This document shows, in pieces, positions 1 to 13,016 of a DNA stretch of 64,000 nt. A program made the translations under genes and the position numbers. This stretch comes from Allodiplogaster sudhausi (Eukaryota; Nematoda; Chromadorea; Rhabditida; Diplogasteridae), in contig CALZFC010000045.1 of the NCBI GenBank assembly GCA_945643635.1, positions 1,934,501 through 1,998,500 on the forward strand, in the 5' to 3' direction. The notes beneath the pieces were generated by a model. The model was not told where the DNA came from. It searched no databases and saw only the letters and a program-made list of their open reading frames with translations. Position 1 is the stretch's first letter; each line of letters opens with the position of its first letter.

Positions 1-3000
1 TGCAACTTTGGCCGCCGGCGCCGACCATAAAACCAAAACCCAAAAATACCAAACCAATACCAAAAAGTAGCCCCAATATTCATTTTCCATCCTAAAAAAA
101 CCCCACTCGAAAATCTCAACTCCCCCGCCCACTACGCCGCTCCGCGCAAACCCAGTCAATATTGAACAAGCAATGCTAAGTAGATTCTCTAACTAGCGGA
201 GCTATGGGGGGACCTGGTATCACATTTTCCGCCCATAATCTCCCTTGGAGTCTTGGCTATGTCCTAGCATAGGATTTGTTTGATTAGGGTTCACAGAAAA
301 GCGCGCAAAAGGGTTTGCCCGCGCGCGACTCCGAACCTGGGTCGGTAGAATATCTGCGTACCGTGAAAATGTACCAAAAAGCCACAAAATAATTAATTTC
401 TCAAATATGCCTGGACCAAATCTAAAGATTCAACTACCATTCGATAGCTAATTTTAGGCTCTATTCGAATAAAAATATGCCCCAAAAAGTGTCAGTGATA
501 GCTAAGGTCGAAAAAGTGGCCTAAACATTCTCGGATCAAAAGTAGATCAAAAACGTCGTTTTATGAAAACCTTTTGTATGAGAAAGTTGTTGGTCTTCTC
601 AAAAGCTACAGAATGATATATAACACGTTGCCATGACTCCAACATCCGAGAAAAAACCACCGCGGTAAGGGCCTCCAAAAAATTCGACATTTCACGGCCC
701 CCTCAGGGTACTTTCCCGGAAAGCCATCCAAACGGGAATAGGCTCATTCCAAAGCTCTCGTAAAACTGTACAATATTCTGAATGTCCCATCTCGCTCCGG
801 TCCCAATTCTCCGAGAATTGATTTTTCAAATGTTCGCTCCTAACAAAATGGGTCCGCCTGTTTTTGCCTCATATCTATCGATCCAGGTACTTTCAGGCCA
901 TGTGCAATAGATCAGTCGATGCGCCGTCCAAAACTACATGATATATATCGAAACAAAGAAAATCGCGGGTAAATTGACATGTTTCATATAGCGTTTTCGA
1001 GATAGTGAGCAAATACAGAGCAAAAAAGGGCCAAAAAACGGGGTAAAACTTTGGCCACGCCCACAGGAAAGACCCTCAGGCGGAATTCGCCCAATTTGTG
1101 TCCTATTAATCTTGAAGACATACTCTATCAGCCACTATTTTTTCCAGCTTCCCATCTTCTCCGAAACAAAAGTTGCAAACGCTCAAAGTGGCCAACCCAG
1201 CGCAACCTCGCGCGGAAAAGTTCCAACTTTGACCGCCGGCGCCGACCCCAAAACCAAATCCTAAAAATCCCAAACCCATACCATATCGTAGCCCCAATAT
1301 TCATTTTCCATCCTAAAAAAACCCCACTCCAAAATCTCACTCCCACCGCCCACCACACCGCTCCGCGCGACCCCAGTAAATAAACCACAAGCGTTTCTAA
1401 GTATACTCTCTAACTAGCGGAGCTATGGGGGGACCTGGTTTCAGTATCGCCGCCCATTATCTCTCTTGGAGATATCTATATGTTCTAGCATAGGTTTTGT
1501 TTATTTAGGGTTCACACAAAAGCGCGCAAAAGGGTTTGCACGCGCGCGACTCCGAACCTGGGTCGGTATAGGATATCTGCGTGCGATGAAAATGCACCAA
1601 AAAGCCACAAAATAATTCATATCTTAAAAATATGCCTGAACGAATACAGACGATCAACCTATCATTCGATAGCTAATTTTAGGCTCTATTCGAATAAAAA
1701 TATGCCCCAAAAAGTGTCAGTGATAGCTAAGGTCGAAAAAGTGGCCTAAACATTCTCGGACCAAAAGTAGATCAAAAACGTCGTTGTATGGAAAACGTTT
1801 GTATGAGACATTTGTTCACCGTCGCAAAAGCTACAGAATGATATATAACATGTTGCCATAACTCGAACATGCGAGAAAAAACAGCCGCGGAAACGGCCTC
1901 CCAAAAATTCGACATTTAACGGCCCCCTCAGGGTACTTTCCTGGAATCCCAGCCAAACGGGAGTAGGCTCATTTTAAAGCTCTCGTAAAACTGTTCAATA
2001 TTCTGAATGTCCCGTCCCGCTCCAATCCCGATTCTCCGAGTATTGATTTTTCAAATGTTCGATCCTAACAAAATGGGTCCGCCAGTGTTTGCCTCGTATC
2101 TATTGATCTAGGTAACTTCAGGACCTGGACAATAGATCAGTCGATGCGCCGTCCAAAACTACATGATATATGTCGAAAGCAGCGAAAGCGCAGATACAGA
2201 TTTTTAAAAAGTGAGAAAAAACATAGTAAAAAAGGGCCAAAAAAGGGGGTCAAATTTAGGCCACGCCCCCTGTCAACCCCTGAGGCACTATGACCAAACC
2301 AACAAGGAATCTTAATAATTAAGACATGGGCTATCGACACATATTTTTTTCATTCCCCAATTCCTCTCCGTTCAAAAGATGCAAACGCTCAAAATGGCCA
2401 ACCCAGCGCAAGCGCGCGCCGAAAAATAACAACTTTGGCCGCTGGCGCCACCCCCAAACCCAAATCCCAAAAATCCGAAACCAATATCAAAACGTAGCCC
2501 CAACATTCATTTTCCATCCTAAAAAAACCCCACTCGAAAATCTCACCCCCACCGCCCACCACGCCGCTCCGCGCAAACCCGGTCAATAATGAACAAGCGT
2601 TTCTAAGTACATTCTCTAACTAGCGGAGCTATGGGGGGACCTGCTTTCAGTATCTTTGCCCATTATCTCCCTTGGAGTCTCCGCTATGTCCTAGCATTGA
2701 ATTTGTTTCGTTTTAGCTCATATAAAAGCGCGCAAAAGGGTTTGCCCGCGCGCGACTCCGAACCTGGGTCGTTAACAAAATCTGCGTGCGATGAAAATGT
2801 ACTAAAAAGCCACAAAATAATTTATATCTCGAAACTGCCTGAACGAATACTGACAAACAACCTATCATTCGATAGCTAATTTTAGGCTCTATTCGAATAA
2901 AAATATGCCCCAAAAAGTGTCAGTGATAGCTAAGGTCGAAAAAGTGGCCTGAACATTCTCGGACCAAAAGTAGATCAAAAACGTCGTTGTATGGAAAACT

Positions 3001-6000
3001 TTTGTATGAGACATTTGTTCGCCTTCTCGAGAGCTACAGAATGATATATAACACGTTGCCATAACTCCAACATCCGAGAAAAAACAGCCGCGGAAACGGC
3101 CTCCCAAAAATTCGACATTTCAAGGCCCCCTCAGGGAACTTTCCTGGAATCCCAGCCAAACGGGAGTAGGCTCATTTCAAAGCTCTTGTAAAACTGTTCA
3201 ATATTCTGGATGTCCCATCCCGCTCCAATCCCTAATCTCCGAGTATTGATTTTTCAAATGTTCGCTCCTAACAAAATGGGTCCGCCTGTTTTTACCTCGT
3301 ACCTGTCGATCTAGGCAACTTCAGGACATGTGCTATAGATCAATCGATGCGCCGTCCAAAACTACATGATATATATCGAAACAAAGAAAATCGTGGGTAC
3401 AGATTTTGAGAAAGTGAGCAAATACAGAGAAAAAAAGGGCCAAAAAAGGGGGTCAAAATTTGGCAACGCCCCCTGGCCACCCCTGAGGCACTAACACTAA
3501 ACCAACCAGGAATCTTAATAATTAAGACATGGACTATCGACTCATATTTTTTTCATTCCCCAATTCCTCTCCGTTCAAAAGATGCAATCGCTCAAAGTGG
3601 CCATCCCAGCGCAACCTCGCGCCGAAATGTTGCAACTTTGGCCGCCGGCGCCGACCGGAAAACGAAAACCCAAAAATCCCAAACCAATATCAAAAAGTAG
3701 CCCCAATATTCATTTTCCATCCTAAAAAAAACCCCACTCGAAAATCTCAACTCTACCGCCCACCACGCCGCTCCGCGCAACCCCGGCCTATAATCATCAA
3801 GCAATGCTAAGTATACTCTCTAACTAGCGGAGCTATGGGGGGACCTGGTTTCAGTATCGCCGCCCATTCTCTCCCTTGGAGTCTCCGCTATGTCCTAGCA
3901 TTTTAATCTTTGCATTGGGGGTCGAATTAAAACGCGCAAAAGGGTTTGCCCGCGCGCGACTCCGAACCTGGGTCGTTAAGAAAATCTGCGTGCGATGAAA
4001 ATGCACCAAAAAGCCACAAAATAATTCATATCTCGAATATGCCTGAACGAATACAGAAGATCAACCTATCATTCGATAGCTAATTTTAGGCTCTATTCGA
4101 ATAAAAATATGCCCCAAAAAGTGTCAGTGATAGCTAAGGTCGAAAAAGTGGCCTAAACATTCTGACCCCAAAAGTAGATCAAAAATGTCGTTATATGAAA
4201 ATGTTTTGTATAAGAAACTTGTTCGCCTTCTCAAAAGCTACCGAATCATATATAAGATGTTGCCATAAGGTCAATTCCCGAGAAGAAACAGCCGCGGAAA
4301 TGGCCGCCCAAAAATTCGACATTTCACGGCCCCCTCAGGGTACTTTTCCGGAATCCCAGCCAAACGCGAGTAGGCTCATTTCAAAGCTCTCCAAAAACTG
4401 TTCAATATTCTAAATGTCCCATCCCGCTCCAATCCCTAATCTCCGAGTATTGAGTTTCCAAAGGTTCGCTCCTAACAAAATGGGTCCGCCTGTTTTTGCC
4501 TCGTATCTCTCGATCTAGGCAACTTCAGGACCTGTGCAATAGATCAGTCGATGCGCCGTACAAAACTACATGATATATGTTGAAAACAGCGAAAGCGCAG
4601 GTACAGATTTTGAGAAAGTGAGCAAATACAGAGCACAAAAGGGCCAAAAAACGGGGTAAAATTTTGGCCACGCCCCCTGGCCACCCCTGAGGCACTAACA
4701 CCAAACCAACCAGGAATCTTAATAATTAAGACATGGGCTATCGACTAATATTTTTTCATTCCCCAACTCCTTTCCGATCAAAAGCTACAAAGGCTCAAAC
4801 TCGCCAACCCAGCGCAACCGCGCGCCAAAAAGTCGCAACTTTGGCCGCCGGCGCCGACCTCAAACCCAAATCCTAAAAATACCAAACCAATACCAAAAGG
4901 TAGCCCCAATATTCATTTACCATCCTAAAAAAACCCCACTCGAAAATCTCAACTCCCCCGCCCACTACGCCGCTCCGCGCAACCCCGGTGAATAATCATC
5001 AAGCGTTTCTAAGTATACTCTCTAACTAGCGTGACTTTGTCACGCTACGGGCCTTTGGCCATTGTCAGTAGGGTCTAAGGGTTGTTGGTTGGGTTCTTGG
5101 TTTGCTGTTGGTTGACTCTGAGGGTTGTTTGTTGGCTCTATGCGTTGTTTGTTGGCTCTAAGGGTCGTTAGTTGGCTTAAAAAGGACAAAAGTCTGCTCT
5201 AGCGGCGCTACTGGAGGACCTGGGAGCATATAGTTACCCCCATTAGAAAGCCTGGAGTCGTTTGTATATGTTAGCACTTTATTTTATTTAACCAGAAGTT
5301 ATATAAAAGCGCGCAAAAGGGTTTGCGCGCGCGCGACTCCGAACCTGCGACCCATGACTTTCGACGTGCAGAGAAAATAGCCCAAAAAGCCACATAATAA
5401 TTCATATCTCGAATATGCCTGAATCAAATCCCATGATCTACCTATCATTCGATAGCTAATTTTTGGCTCTACAATAAAAAAAATATGCGCCAAAAAGTCT
5501 CAGTGATAGCTAAGGCCGAAATAGTGGCCTGAACATTCTGACCATGAAAGTAGATCAAAAAAGGCAAAATATGAAGACGGTTTGTATGAGAAAGTTATTC
5601 GCCTTCACGAGAGCTACGGAATGGTATATAACATGTCGCAAAAACTTTAACTACCGAGGAAAAACGGAGGCCCAAAATGCGTTCCAAAAATTTCCCACTT
5701 CACGGCCCTGGCAGGGCACTTTAATGAAAAGCCTGACAAACCCAACTATACTCATATTGAAGCTCTCGTGAAACTCTGCATGATTCTGAAACTCTCATCC
5801 CTCTACCTTGCCTATTCATAAAGATATGTATTTTAGAATGTTCGCTCCTAACAAAAAAATTTGACCCTTCAATCGATAATATCTACAACTTCTAGTGTCC
5901 AAAAGTGGATAATTATGGTATTATAAGATGCGCCGTCAAAAACTCTAAAATCGCAGTCAGTTTAATCAAAAGCGGACTTTGTAGATTCCGAGAAAAGGGG

Positions 6001-9000
6001 CAAATACCCTCTCAAAAAGTACCCCAAAAAGGTATGGTTTGCGCGGCGGCCTCTCACTGATCTACCAAAACTCGAAATGATCTCAACTCCAGGAATCATA
6101 TTCATTTTTGAACGGGCTATCCGCCACTATTTTTTACATTTCTGTACGACCACCAGAAAAAAAGTTGCAGCCCGTCAAAGTCGCGAACCGCCCCAAATCA
6201 AAGTCACCTCGGACCAAAGTTTGGCCGCCCGCGCCGGCGCCGGCACCAACCCTGAATTTTTGAAACCCACATATTCTGGTAGCCCAAGGGATAATCTACA
6301 ACATGCAAAAAACCGCTTCCCCGTATCTCACTCCCACCGCCCGTAATACCTCTCGGCGCTATACCGGTCAATAAATTACAGTCGACTTTTAGATAATAAT
6401 AGATCTCTAATAGCGGAGCTATGAGAGGTGGTCTGGTTTCAGTATCTTTGCCCATTATCTCCCTTGGAGTGTGAGCTATGTCCTAGCCTTTTAATCTTTG
6501 CATTAGGGGTGATATAAAAACGCGCAAAAGAGTTTGCTCGCGCGCGGATTCGAACCTGGGTCGGTAGAAAATCTGCGTGCGATGAAATTGCACCAAAAAG
6601 CCACAAAATAATTCATATCTCAAATATGCCTGGATCGATTGCGACGATTGACATACCATTCGATAGCTAATTTTAGGCTCTATTCGAATAAAAATATGCC
6701 CCAAAAAGTGTCAGTGATAGCTAAGGTCGAAAAAGTGGCCAAAACCTTCTGGCCCCAAAAGTAGATCAAAAAAATCGAAATATCAAAACCGTTTGTATGA
6801 GACATTTGTTCGCCTTCTCGAGAGCTACAGAATGACATATAACATGTTGCCATAAGGCCAATCTTCGAGAAAAAACAGGCGTGGAAAGGGCCTCCCAAAA
6901 TTTTGAGAATTCACGGCCCCCTCAGGGTACTTTCCCATAATCCCAGCCAAACGGGAGTAGGCTCATTTCAAAGCTCTCGTAAAACTGTTCAATGTTATGA
7001 ATGACACAATCCGCTCCGTTCCCGAATCTCCGAGTATTGATTTTTCAAAGGTTCGCTCCTAACAAAATGTGTTCGCTATATTATCGATCGCTGTCGGAAA
7101 ACTATTGCCCTGAGGGGGGAGGAAACCATGTCAGATGGTGTATTTCGAGGAGTTCTTTCGAATAAGGACAAAAAATTGACATGTTTCATATAGCGTTTTC
7201 GAGATAGTGAGCAAATACAGAGCAAAAAAGGGCCAAAAAACAGGGTAAAATTTTGGCCACGCCCACAGGAAAGACCCTCGGGTGGAATTCGCCCAATTTG
7301 TGTCCTATTAATCTTAAAGACATGCTCTATCAACTACTATTTTTTCCAGCTTCCCATCTTCTCCGAAACAAAAGATGCAAACGCTCAAAGTGGCCAACCC
7401 AGCGCAAGCGCGCGCCGAAAAGTTGCAACTTTGGCCGCTGGCGCCACCCCCAAACCCAAATTCCAAAAATCCGAAACCCATACCAAAACTTAGCCCCAAT
7501 ATTCATTTACCATCCTAAAAAAAACCCACTCGAAAATCTCAACTCCCCCGCCTGCCACGCCGCTCCGCGCAAACCCCGGCAATAATCGACAAGCGTTTCT
7601 AAGTATACTCTCTAACTAGCGGAGCTATGGGGGGACCTGGTTTCAGTATCTTTGCCCATTATCTCCCTCGGAGTCTTCGCTATGTCCTAGCCTTTTAATA
7701 TTTGCATTTGGGGTAATATTAAAACGCGCAAAAGGGTTTGCCCGCGCGCGACTCCGAACCTGGGTCGGTAGAAAATCTGCGTGCACATAAAATGCACCAA
7801 AAAGCCACAAAATAATTCATATCTCGAATATGCCTGAACCAATACCGATGATCAACCTATCATTCGATAGCTAATTTTAGGCTCTATTCGCATAAAAATA
7901 TGCCCCAAAAAGTGTCAGTGATAGCTAAGGTCGAGAAAGTGGCCTAAACATTCTCGGACCAAAAGTAGATCAAAAACATCGAAATATCAAAACGCTTTGT
8001 ATGACCAAGTTGTTCGTCTTCTCGAGAGCTACAGAATGATATATAACATGTAGGCATTATACCAATCCCCGAGAAAAAACAGCCGCGGAAATGACCTCCC
8101 AAAATTTTGAGATTTCACGGCCCCCTCAAGGTACCTTCCCGGAATCCCAACCAAACGGGAGTAGGCTCATTTCAAAGCTCTCGTAAAACTGTTCAATATT
8201 CTGAATGTCCCATCCCGCTCCAATCCCTAATCTCCGAGTATTGATTTTTCAAAGGTTCGCTCCTAACAAAATTGGTCGGCCTGTTTTTGCCTCGTATCTA
8301 TTGATCTAGGCAACTTCAGGACCTGGGCAATAGATCAGTCGATGCGCCGTCAAAAACTACATGATATATGTCGAAACAAAGAAAATCGCGGGTACAGATT
8401 TTGAAAAAGTGAGAAAAAACAGAGCAAAAAAGGGCCAAAAAACGGTGTAAAAGTTTGGCCACGCCCACTTCCTATACCCTCGGGCGGAATTCGCCCAATT
8501 TGTGTCCTATTAATCTTGAAGACATTCCCTATCAGCCACTATTTTTTCCAGCTTCCCATCTTCTCCGAAACAAAAGATACAAAAGCTCAAAGTGGCCAAC
8601 CCAGCGTAAGCGCGCGCCGAAAAGTTGCAACTTTGACCGCTGGCGCCACTCCCAAACCCCAAACCCAAAACCCAAAAATCCCACACCAATACCAAAACGT
8701 AGCCCAAATATTCATTTTCCATCCTAAAAAAACCGCACTCGAAAATCTCAACTCCCCCGCCCACCACGCCGCTCCGCGCAACCCCCGGCAATAATCATCA
8801 AGCAATGCTAAGTATACACTCTAACTAGCGGAGCTATGGGGGGACCTGGTTTCAGTATCTTTGCCCATTATCTCCCTCGGAGTCTTCGCTATGTCCTAGC
8901 ATTAAGAAATTTGCATTGGGGGTCATATAAAAACGCGCAAAAGGGTTTGCCCGCGCGCGACTCCGAACCCGGGTCGGTTGAATATCTGCGTGCCATGAAA

Positions 9001-10025
9001 ATGCACCAAAAAGCCACAAAATAATTCATATCTCGAATATGCCTGAACGAATACAGAAGATCAACCTATCATTCGATAGCTAATTTTAGGCTCTATTCGA
9101 ATAAAAATATGCCCCAAAAAGTGTCAGTGATAGCTAAGGTCGAAAAAGTGGCCTAAACATTCTGACCCCAAAAGTAGATCAAAAACGTCGTTGTATGAAA
9201 ACGCTTTGTATGACAAAGTTGTTCGTCTTCTCGAGAGCTACAGAATCATATATAACATGTTGCCATAAGGCCAATCCCCGAGAAAAAACAGCCGCGGAAA
9301 TGGCCTCCCAAAAATTCGACATTTCAAGGCCCCCTCAGGGTACTTTCCTGGAATCCCAGCCAAACGGGAGTAGGCTCATTTCAAAGCTCTCGTAAAACTG
9401 TTTAATATTCTGAAAGTCTCATCCCGCTCCGATCCCTAATCTCCGAGTATTGATTTTTCAAAGGTTCGCACCTAACAAAAGTGGTCGGCCTGTTTTTGCC
9501 TCGTATCTATCGATCTAGGCAACTTCAGGAGAACAACCATAGATCAGTCGATGCGCCGTCAAAAACTACATGATATATGTCGAAACAAAGAAAATCGCGG
9601 GTACAGATTTTGAAAAAGTGAGAAAAAACAGAGCAAAAAAGGGCCAAAAAACGGTGTAAAAGTTTGGCCACGCCCACTTCCTATACCCTCGGGCGGAATT
9701 CGCCCAATTTGTGTCCTATTAATCTTGAAGACATTCCCTATCAGCCACTATTTTTTCCAGCTTCCCATCTTCTCCGAAACAAAAGATACAAAAGCTCAAA
9801 GTGGCCAACCCAGCGTAAGCGCGCGCCGAAAAGTTGCAACTTTGACCGCTGGCTCCACTCCCAAACCCAAAACCCAAAAATCCCACACCAATACCAAAAC
9901 GTAGCCCAAATATTCATTTTCCATCCTCAAAAAACCGCACTCGAAAATCTCAACTCCCCCGCCCACCACGCCGCTCCGCGCAACCCCCGGCAATAATCAT
10001 CAAGCAATGCTAAGTATACACTCTA
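1..10025. repeat. Complex satellite array, about 1.2 kb unit, 8+ copies
   Basis: A landmark, GCGGAGCTATGGGGGGACC or a close variant, recurs at about 196, 1417, 2623, 3827, 5029, 6413, 7619 and 8830. This gives unit lengths of about 1202-1221 bp, except for a 1384-bp fifth unit. Every unit has the same order of blocks: the landmark, a GCGCAAAAGGGTTTGCNCGCGC block, a CATTCGATAGCTAATTTTAGG block, a GTGTCAGTGATAGCTAAGG block, a GGGCCAAAAAA block and a CCGCTCCGCGCAAC block. Short open frames recur at the same phase in each unit but are interrupted differently, so I treat them as non-coding. The array is cut by the window start and ends abruptly at the left edge of the C6-gene duplication. Whether it is centromeric, subtelomeric or interstitial cannot be told. 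Confidence 0.93.
5033..5215. repeat. Insertion in the fifth satellite unit
   Basis: Just after the CTAACTAGCG landmark, the fifth unit carries about 180 bp absent from the others. It begins with a small TGAC-TTT-GTCA palindrome and then has imperfect repeats of GGGTTGTTNGTTGG/GGCTCTA type. The landmark sequence resumes in altered form (TAGCGGCGCTACTGGAGGACC). The rest of this unit, to 6413, is also the most diverged of the array. It could be an inserted repeat or the remnant of a different satellite subfamily. Confidence 0.6.
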
Positions 10026-10424
10026 ATCAACAAATTATGTTACCTACTCAAGCTGAGATAATGCAGTTTTTTTGTGCGACTACTCTGAAGTGACAAGCAA
10101 AAGAGAAATACGTAAATATACCCGCGGAAAATGCATATGTACCTGTGATGTATAAATGCCTTCAAAATAGTTCAATGTAGATCGTAGTCTAAGATAAAGA
10201 CTCTTTGTTTCTCTCTATGCGTCATTCCCTTCCTTTTCAAATGATATATGTAGCTCCTTTCACCTGCTCTCTCACTACCCATCTCTCTCCCTTCCCTTCT
10301 CTCTTACTTTCTCTCTATCTCACTTCCATGCTTCTTGCTTCGCCTCCTTAGCTCTTCCCTTCTCTCTCACTTCCCCCTCTCTCTCCCTCTCTCTCCCTCA
10401 AGTCCCACTTTCTCTCTCAATCCC

Positions 10425-11395
10425 CTAAGCAGTAGCACAAGTAGCAGAGGTAATGATCATGTCTGGATCCCGTGTATTGTAGTACCATCCCGTGCCAGCA
10501 CGGTTGCAGAAGAGTCTCGCCTGGACTGACGTTGCGCCGGCTGGACGAATCACTATGCCCATGCCACGATTGAACTGAAGGAGGGAGAGCGAAAGAGAGG
10601 AGAGAGAAAGAGAGCGAGATGTTGAGAGAATGGAAGAGGTAAAGAGAGTGAACGAGAGACAGAGAGAGAGAGAGAGATACGGAGAATAAAGATGGCACCT
10701 CTATGGTGGCACCGGGTCCTCTGCAGGTGAGGATGCGCTCTGTGCATCCCATAGTGGGGTTGATTATATCCTCGTCGAACTCCTTCTCATTCAGCCCCGG
10801 TACGGGAGTCGTGTCAAGGCGTAACGGATTGCATGTTTTGCATTCCGGAGTCACAACAAATCGATCGACAGTCGCGCAGGTCATCTGAAAGTATCACTAG
10901 ATCTTGTCATCTATCAGTCTACTTCTCTTGCTTCCTGCTTTCTCTCTGGCTCTCCCATCTTTTTCTCTACCCCGTTACTTTCGCACTCTCTATCCCTTTT
11001 CTCTCTCTCTCTCTCTCTCTCGCTCTATCTCTCTGACATCTTCAATAATTATGGTATCGCCTGGGCGGACCCATCCGGTGCCTTCGTCATTACAGACGAG
11101 ATCTGCAGTGACCTCGGTGGGGTCTGTGTCCACGCCATTGGCGCCAAGATTGAACTAAAAAGAGACGTCAATCATGTAACTGGTTAGGTTGTGGGCTATA
11201 ATCTCATTGGGGAATAAGATTCAGGGGAAGAATGAAATAGACTGACTTCGACTGTTGCTTGCTCCCCTGTGCATACCAGTTCGGCAAACAAACAACCCTC
11301 AGCTGTCAAGTAAATATAGGCGGAGTTCGCCCGCTTCGGCATTTTCGGGGTCGAAAAACAGAATTTGCTCATCCCAAAAGAAACAGGCTGAAAAA

Positions 11396-11437
<42 letters not shown>

Positions 11438-11755
11438 CAAGGCCTGTGAACATGGTGCATACTTTAACCTGAATTATGAAAAAAATGAAGATGGTGGTCA
11501 AGTAAGAAGATTCGTAAAGGGAATAGATATAGAAAATTATATCTATTCCCTACGGTATGTACATTGCTTAGTTTTATATGTTTGCAGAAGAATAACAATT
11601 AATAAGAGGAAGAGATGAATTTGCTTACGTTTCGGCTCCGTGGTCGTCGTGGTGGCGATTGTGGTAGTTGTTGTTGTGAAGCCGTTTTCACCCGTCTGGA
11701 AACAAGAGAGAGACGGACGAAGAACGAGGAAGAGATGAAGAAGGAACGTGAGCAT
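10425..11755 (-). pseudogene. C6-like secreted protein gene, broken copy
   Basis: Five exons on the minus strand: 11629-11755, 11247-11387, 11038-11154, 10699-10884 and 10425-10574. All have AG/GT borders in the same places as the copy at 20471-21791. Exon 1 encodes a signal peptide (MLTFLLHLFLVLRPSLSC) and a Thr-rich stretch. Exons 4-5 encode a complete second domain starting C-x2-C (CKTCNPLRL) and remain open to a TAG stop. Exon 2 is 141 nt instead of 152 nt in the sister gene. The net 11-nt loss breaks the frame, and translation from the splice-given phase stops in the middle of the first cysteine domain. The second cysteine of the opening C-x2-C is also replaced by Trp. I infer a pseudogene. 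An alternative splice or start that bypasses exon 2 cannot be excluded. Confidence 0.72.
11519..11550. repeat. Short inverted repeat in intron 1 of the broken C6-like gene
   Basis: GGGAATAGATATA and its complement TATATCTATTCCC face each other across about 6 nt. They would form a 13-bp stem in either strand's transcript. The intact copy near 21590 lacks it, so it is probably a local rearrangement. Confidence 0.6.
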
Positions 11756-12212
11756 TGAGATACGATCTGTAGATATTGTTCAGGCTAACTTAAGACTAAA
11801 GAGCATATCTTTATAATTAAACCATTTTTCAGGGTGCACTTATTACAGATAAATAAATAATTTCCAAGTGGTCAGGGATTATTCTTTTAAAGAAAAGAAG
11901 GGAAGATTGAAAGTGAAAAAGAGATGGTCAGTTACGAGATGACGGGAAGTGTAAGTTATAGTTATGGTTGAAGTAGAAGTTCGGATAGGGAAAAGTTAGG
12001 GTATAAATGCTTTCGATCTAGATGAAAAGCGAATGTGTCGGGATAGTTGGGCAGGGAAAAGAGAGAAACGCCGGAGGGTCAAAAGATAGCTGAACCGAAT
12101 GGCTGAGGAAAAGGGGTTATGCTGAGACCATTTTGTGGCGAAGATATGAACAGATATGGGGACACTTGATGGGGACAAGTTCGAATCGGCCCCGCTAAAC
12201 TGATCATGTCCC

Positions 12213-13007
12213 TCAAAAAGTGGAAGCAATCACTGACAACCATTAATCAGAGATGGTAATGACGCAGAAGAGGGCTTTGTCCCTTGGAGAGATTGGTCTC
12301 TATCGTTCCTCTCTCCCGTCCCCTTCGCCTCGTCAATGACCACTCCTCTTGCCCATCCATGCCATTCTCCGTCGCCTCGTTCCCTTTGTCTGTGTCCCCC
12401 TATACTCCGAATAAACTGTTCACTATTTCGATTTGTAAATTTTGTCGCCAGGAACAAAAAGAATGTTAGAAGGAACTACAAGCATTCTGCTCCGAGTCCA
12501 GCAACATTAGGTAAGTCAGTCAAGTACACATAATTATTTAACTTCCTTTCAAATTGCCAAAAACTTTCATTTCCATGGGCAGCAAAATTAAAGGCGAATC
12601 ATTCATAAAATTCTTTCAGTTTCTTTATTTAACTTCATGAGCACTTTGGCGGGAAGTAGGAGAGACAGATTAACTGCTGCCGTTTGCTGTGGATGTACGA
12701 AAAACCGCAATAAGTCGACCGACCGAATTATTCTCTCTGTGTTATTTTGCATTTCTCTTAAAAATCCGGGTAGGAGGTCGCTCTCCCATCTAACACAAAA
12801 ATAGCAGCATAGAGGTGGGTATTTATCGTGTTGTTAATTGGGATATCAAAGCTTTAATATAGTATATACATATGTATGTATATACATAGGTACTAAAAGC
12901 AGTTTGAGGTAAGGACTCTCTCCCTCCCATAGATTTGCATACATACATAGATAGAAAAAATGAGAGAACAATAGCAAAAAATAGTTCATAGTCAGAAGAA
13001 GACTAGA
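12213..13007. other. No gene seen
   Basis: AT-rich sequence with a (TATG/CATA)n microsatellite near 12860-12895. I see no splice-bounded coding exon. The short open frames around 12230-12530 have no recognisable motif and lie partly at the faded end of the segmental duplication. Confidence 0.5.
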
Positions 13008-13016
13008 GAGTATTAG

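Larger units (their letters stand above)
10026..12212. repeat. Segmental duplication, copy A (broken C6-like gene)
   Basis: This block matches 20063-22225 in the same orientation. The left edge in both is ATCAACAAATTATGTTACCTA. The similarity runs through the 3' flank, all five exons and introns of the C6-like gene, and about 450 bp upstream of its start codon, fading near 12212 and 22225. Copies differ by point changes, microsatellite length and small indels. In this copy the left edge coincides exactly with the end of the satellite array. Confidence 0.85.

Noticed and set aside
1051..9996. Recurring open frames of 60-110 codons in both strands of the satellite
   Set aside because: They recur once per 1.2 kb unit in shifted or truncated form, overlap on both strands, and have no conserved start or stop. 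They are explained by the repeat.
1..10025. Repeat array as a CRISPR locus
   Set aside because: Units are 1.2 kb with no short repeats separated by unique spacers, and the window is clearly eukaryotic.
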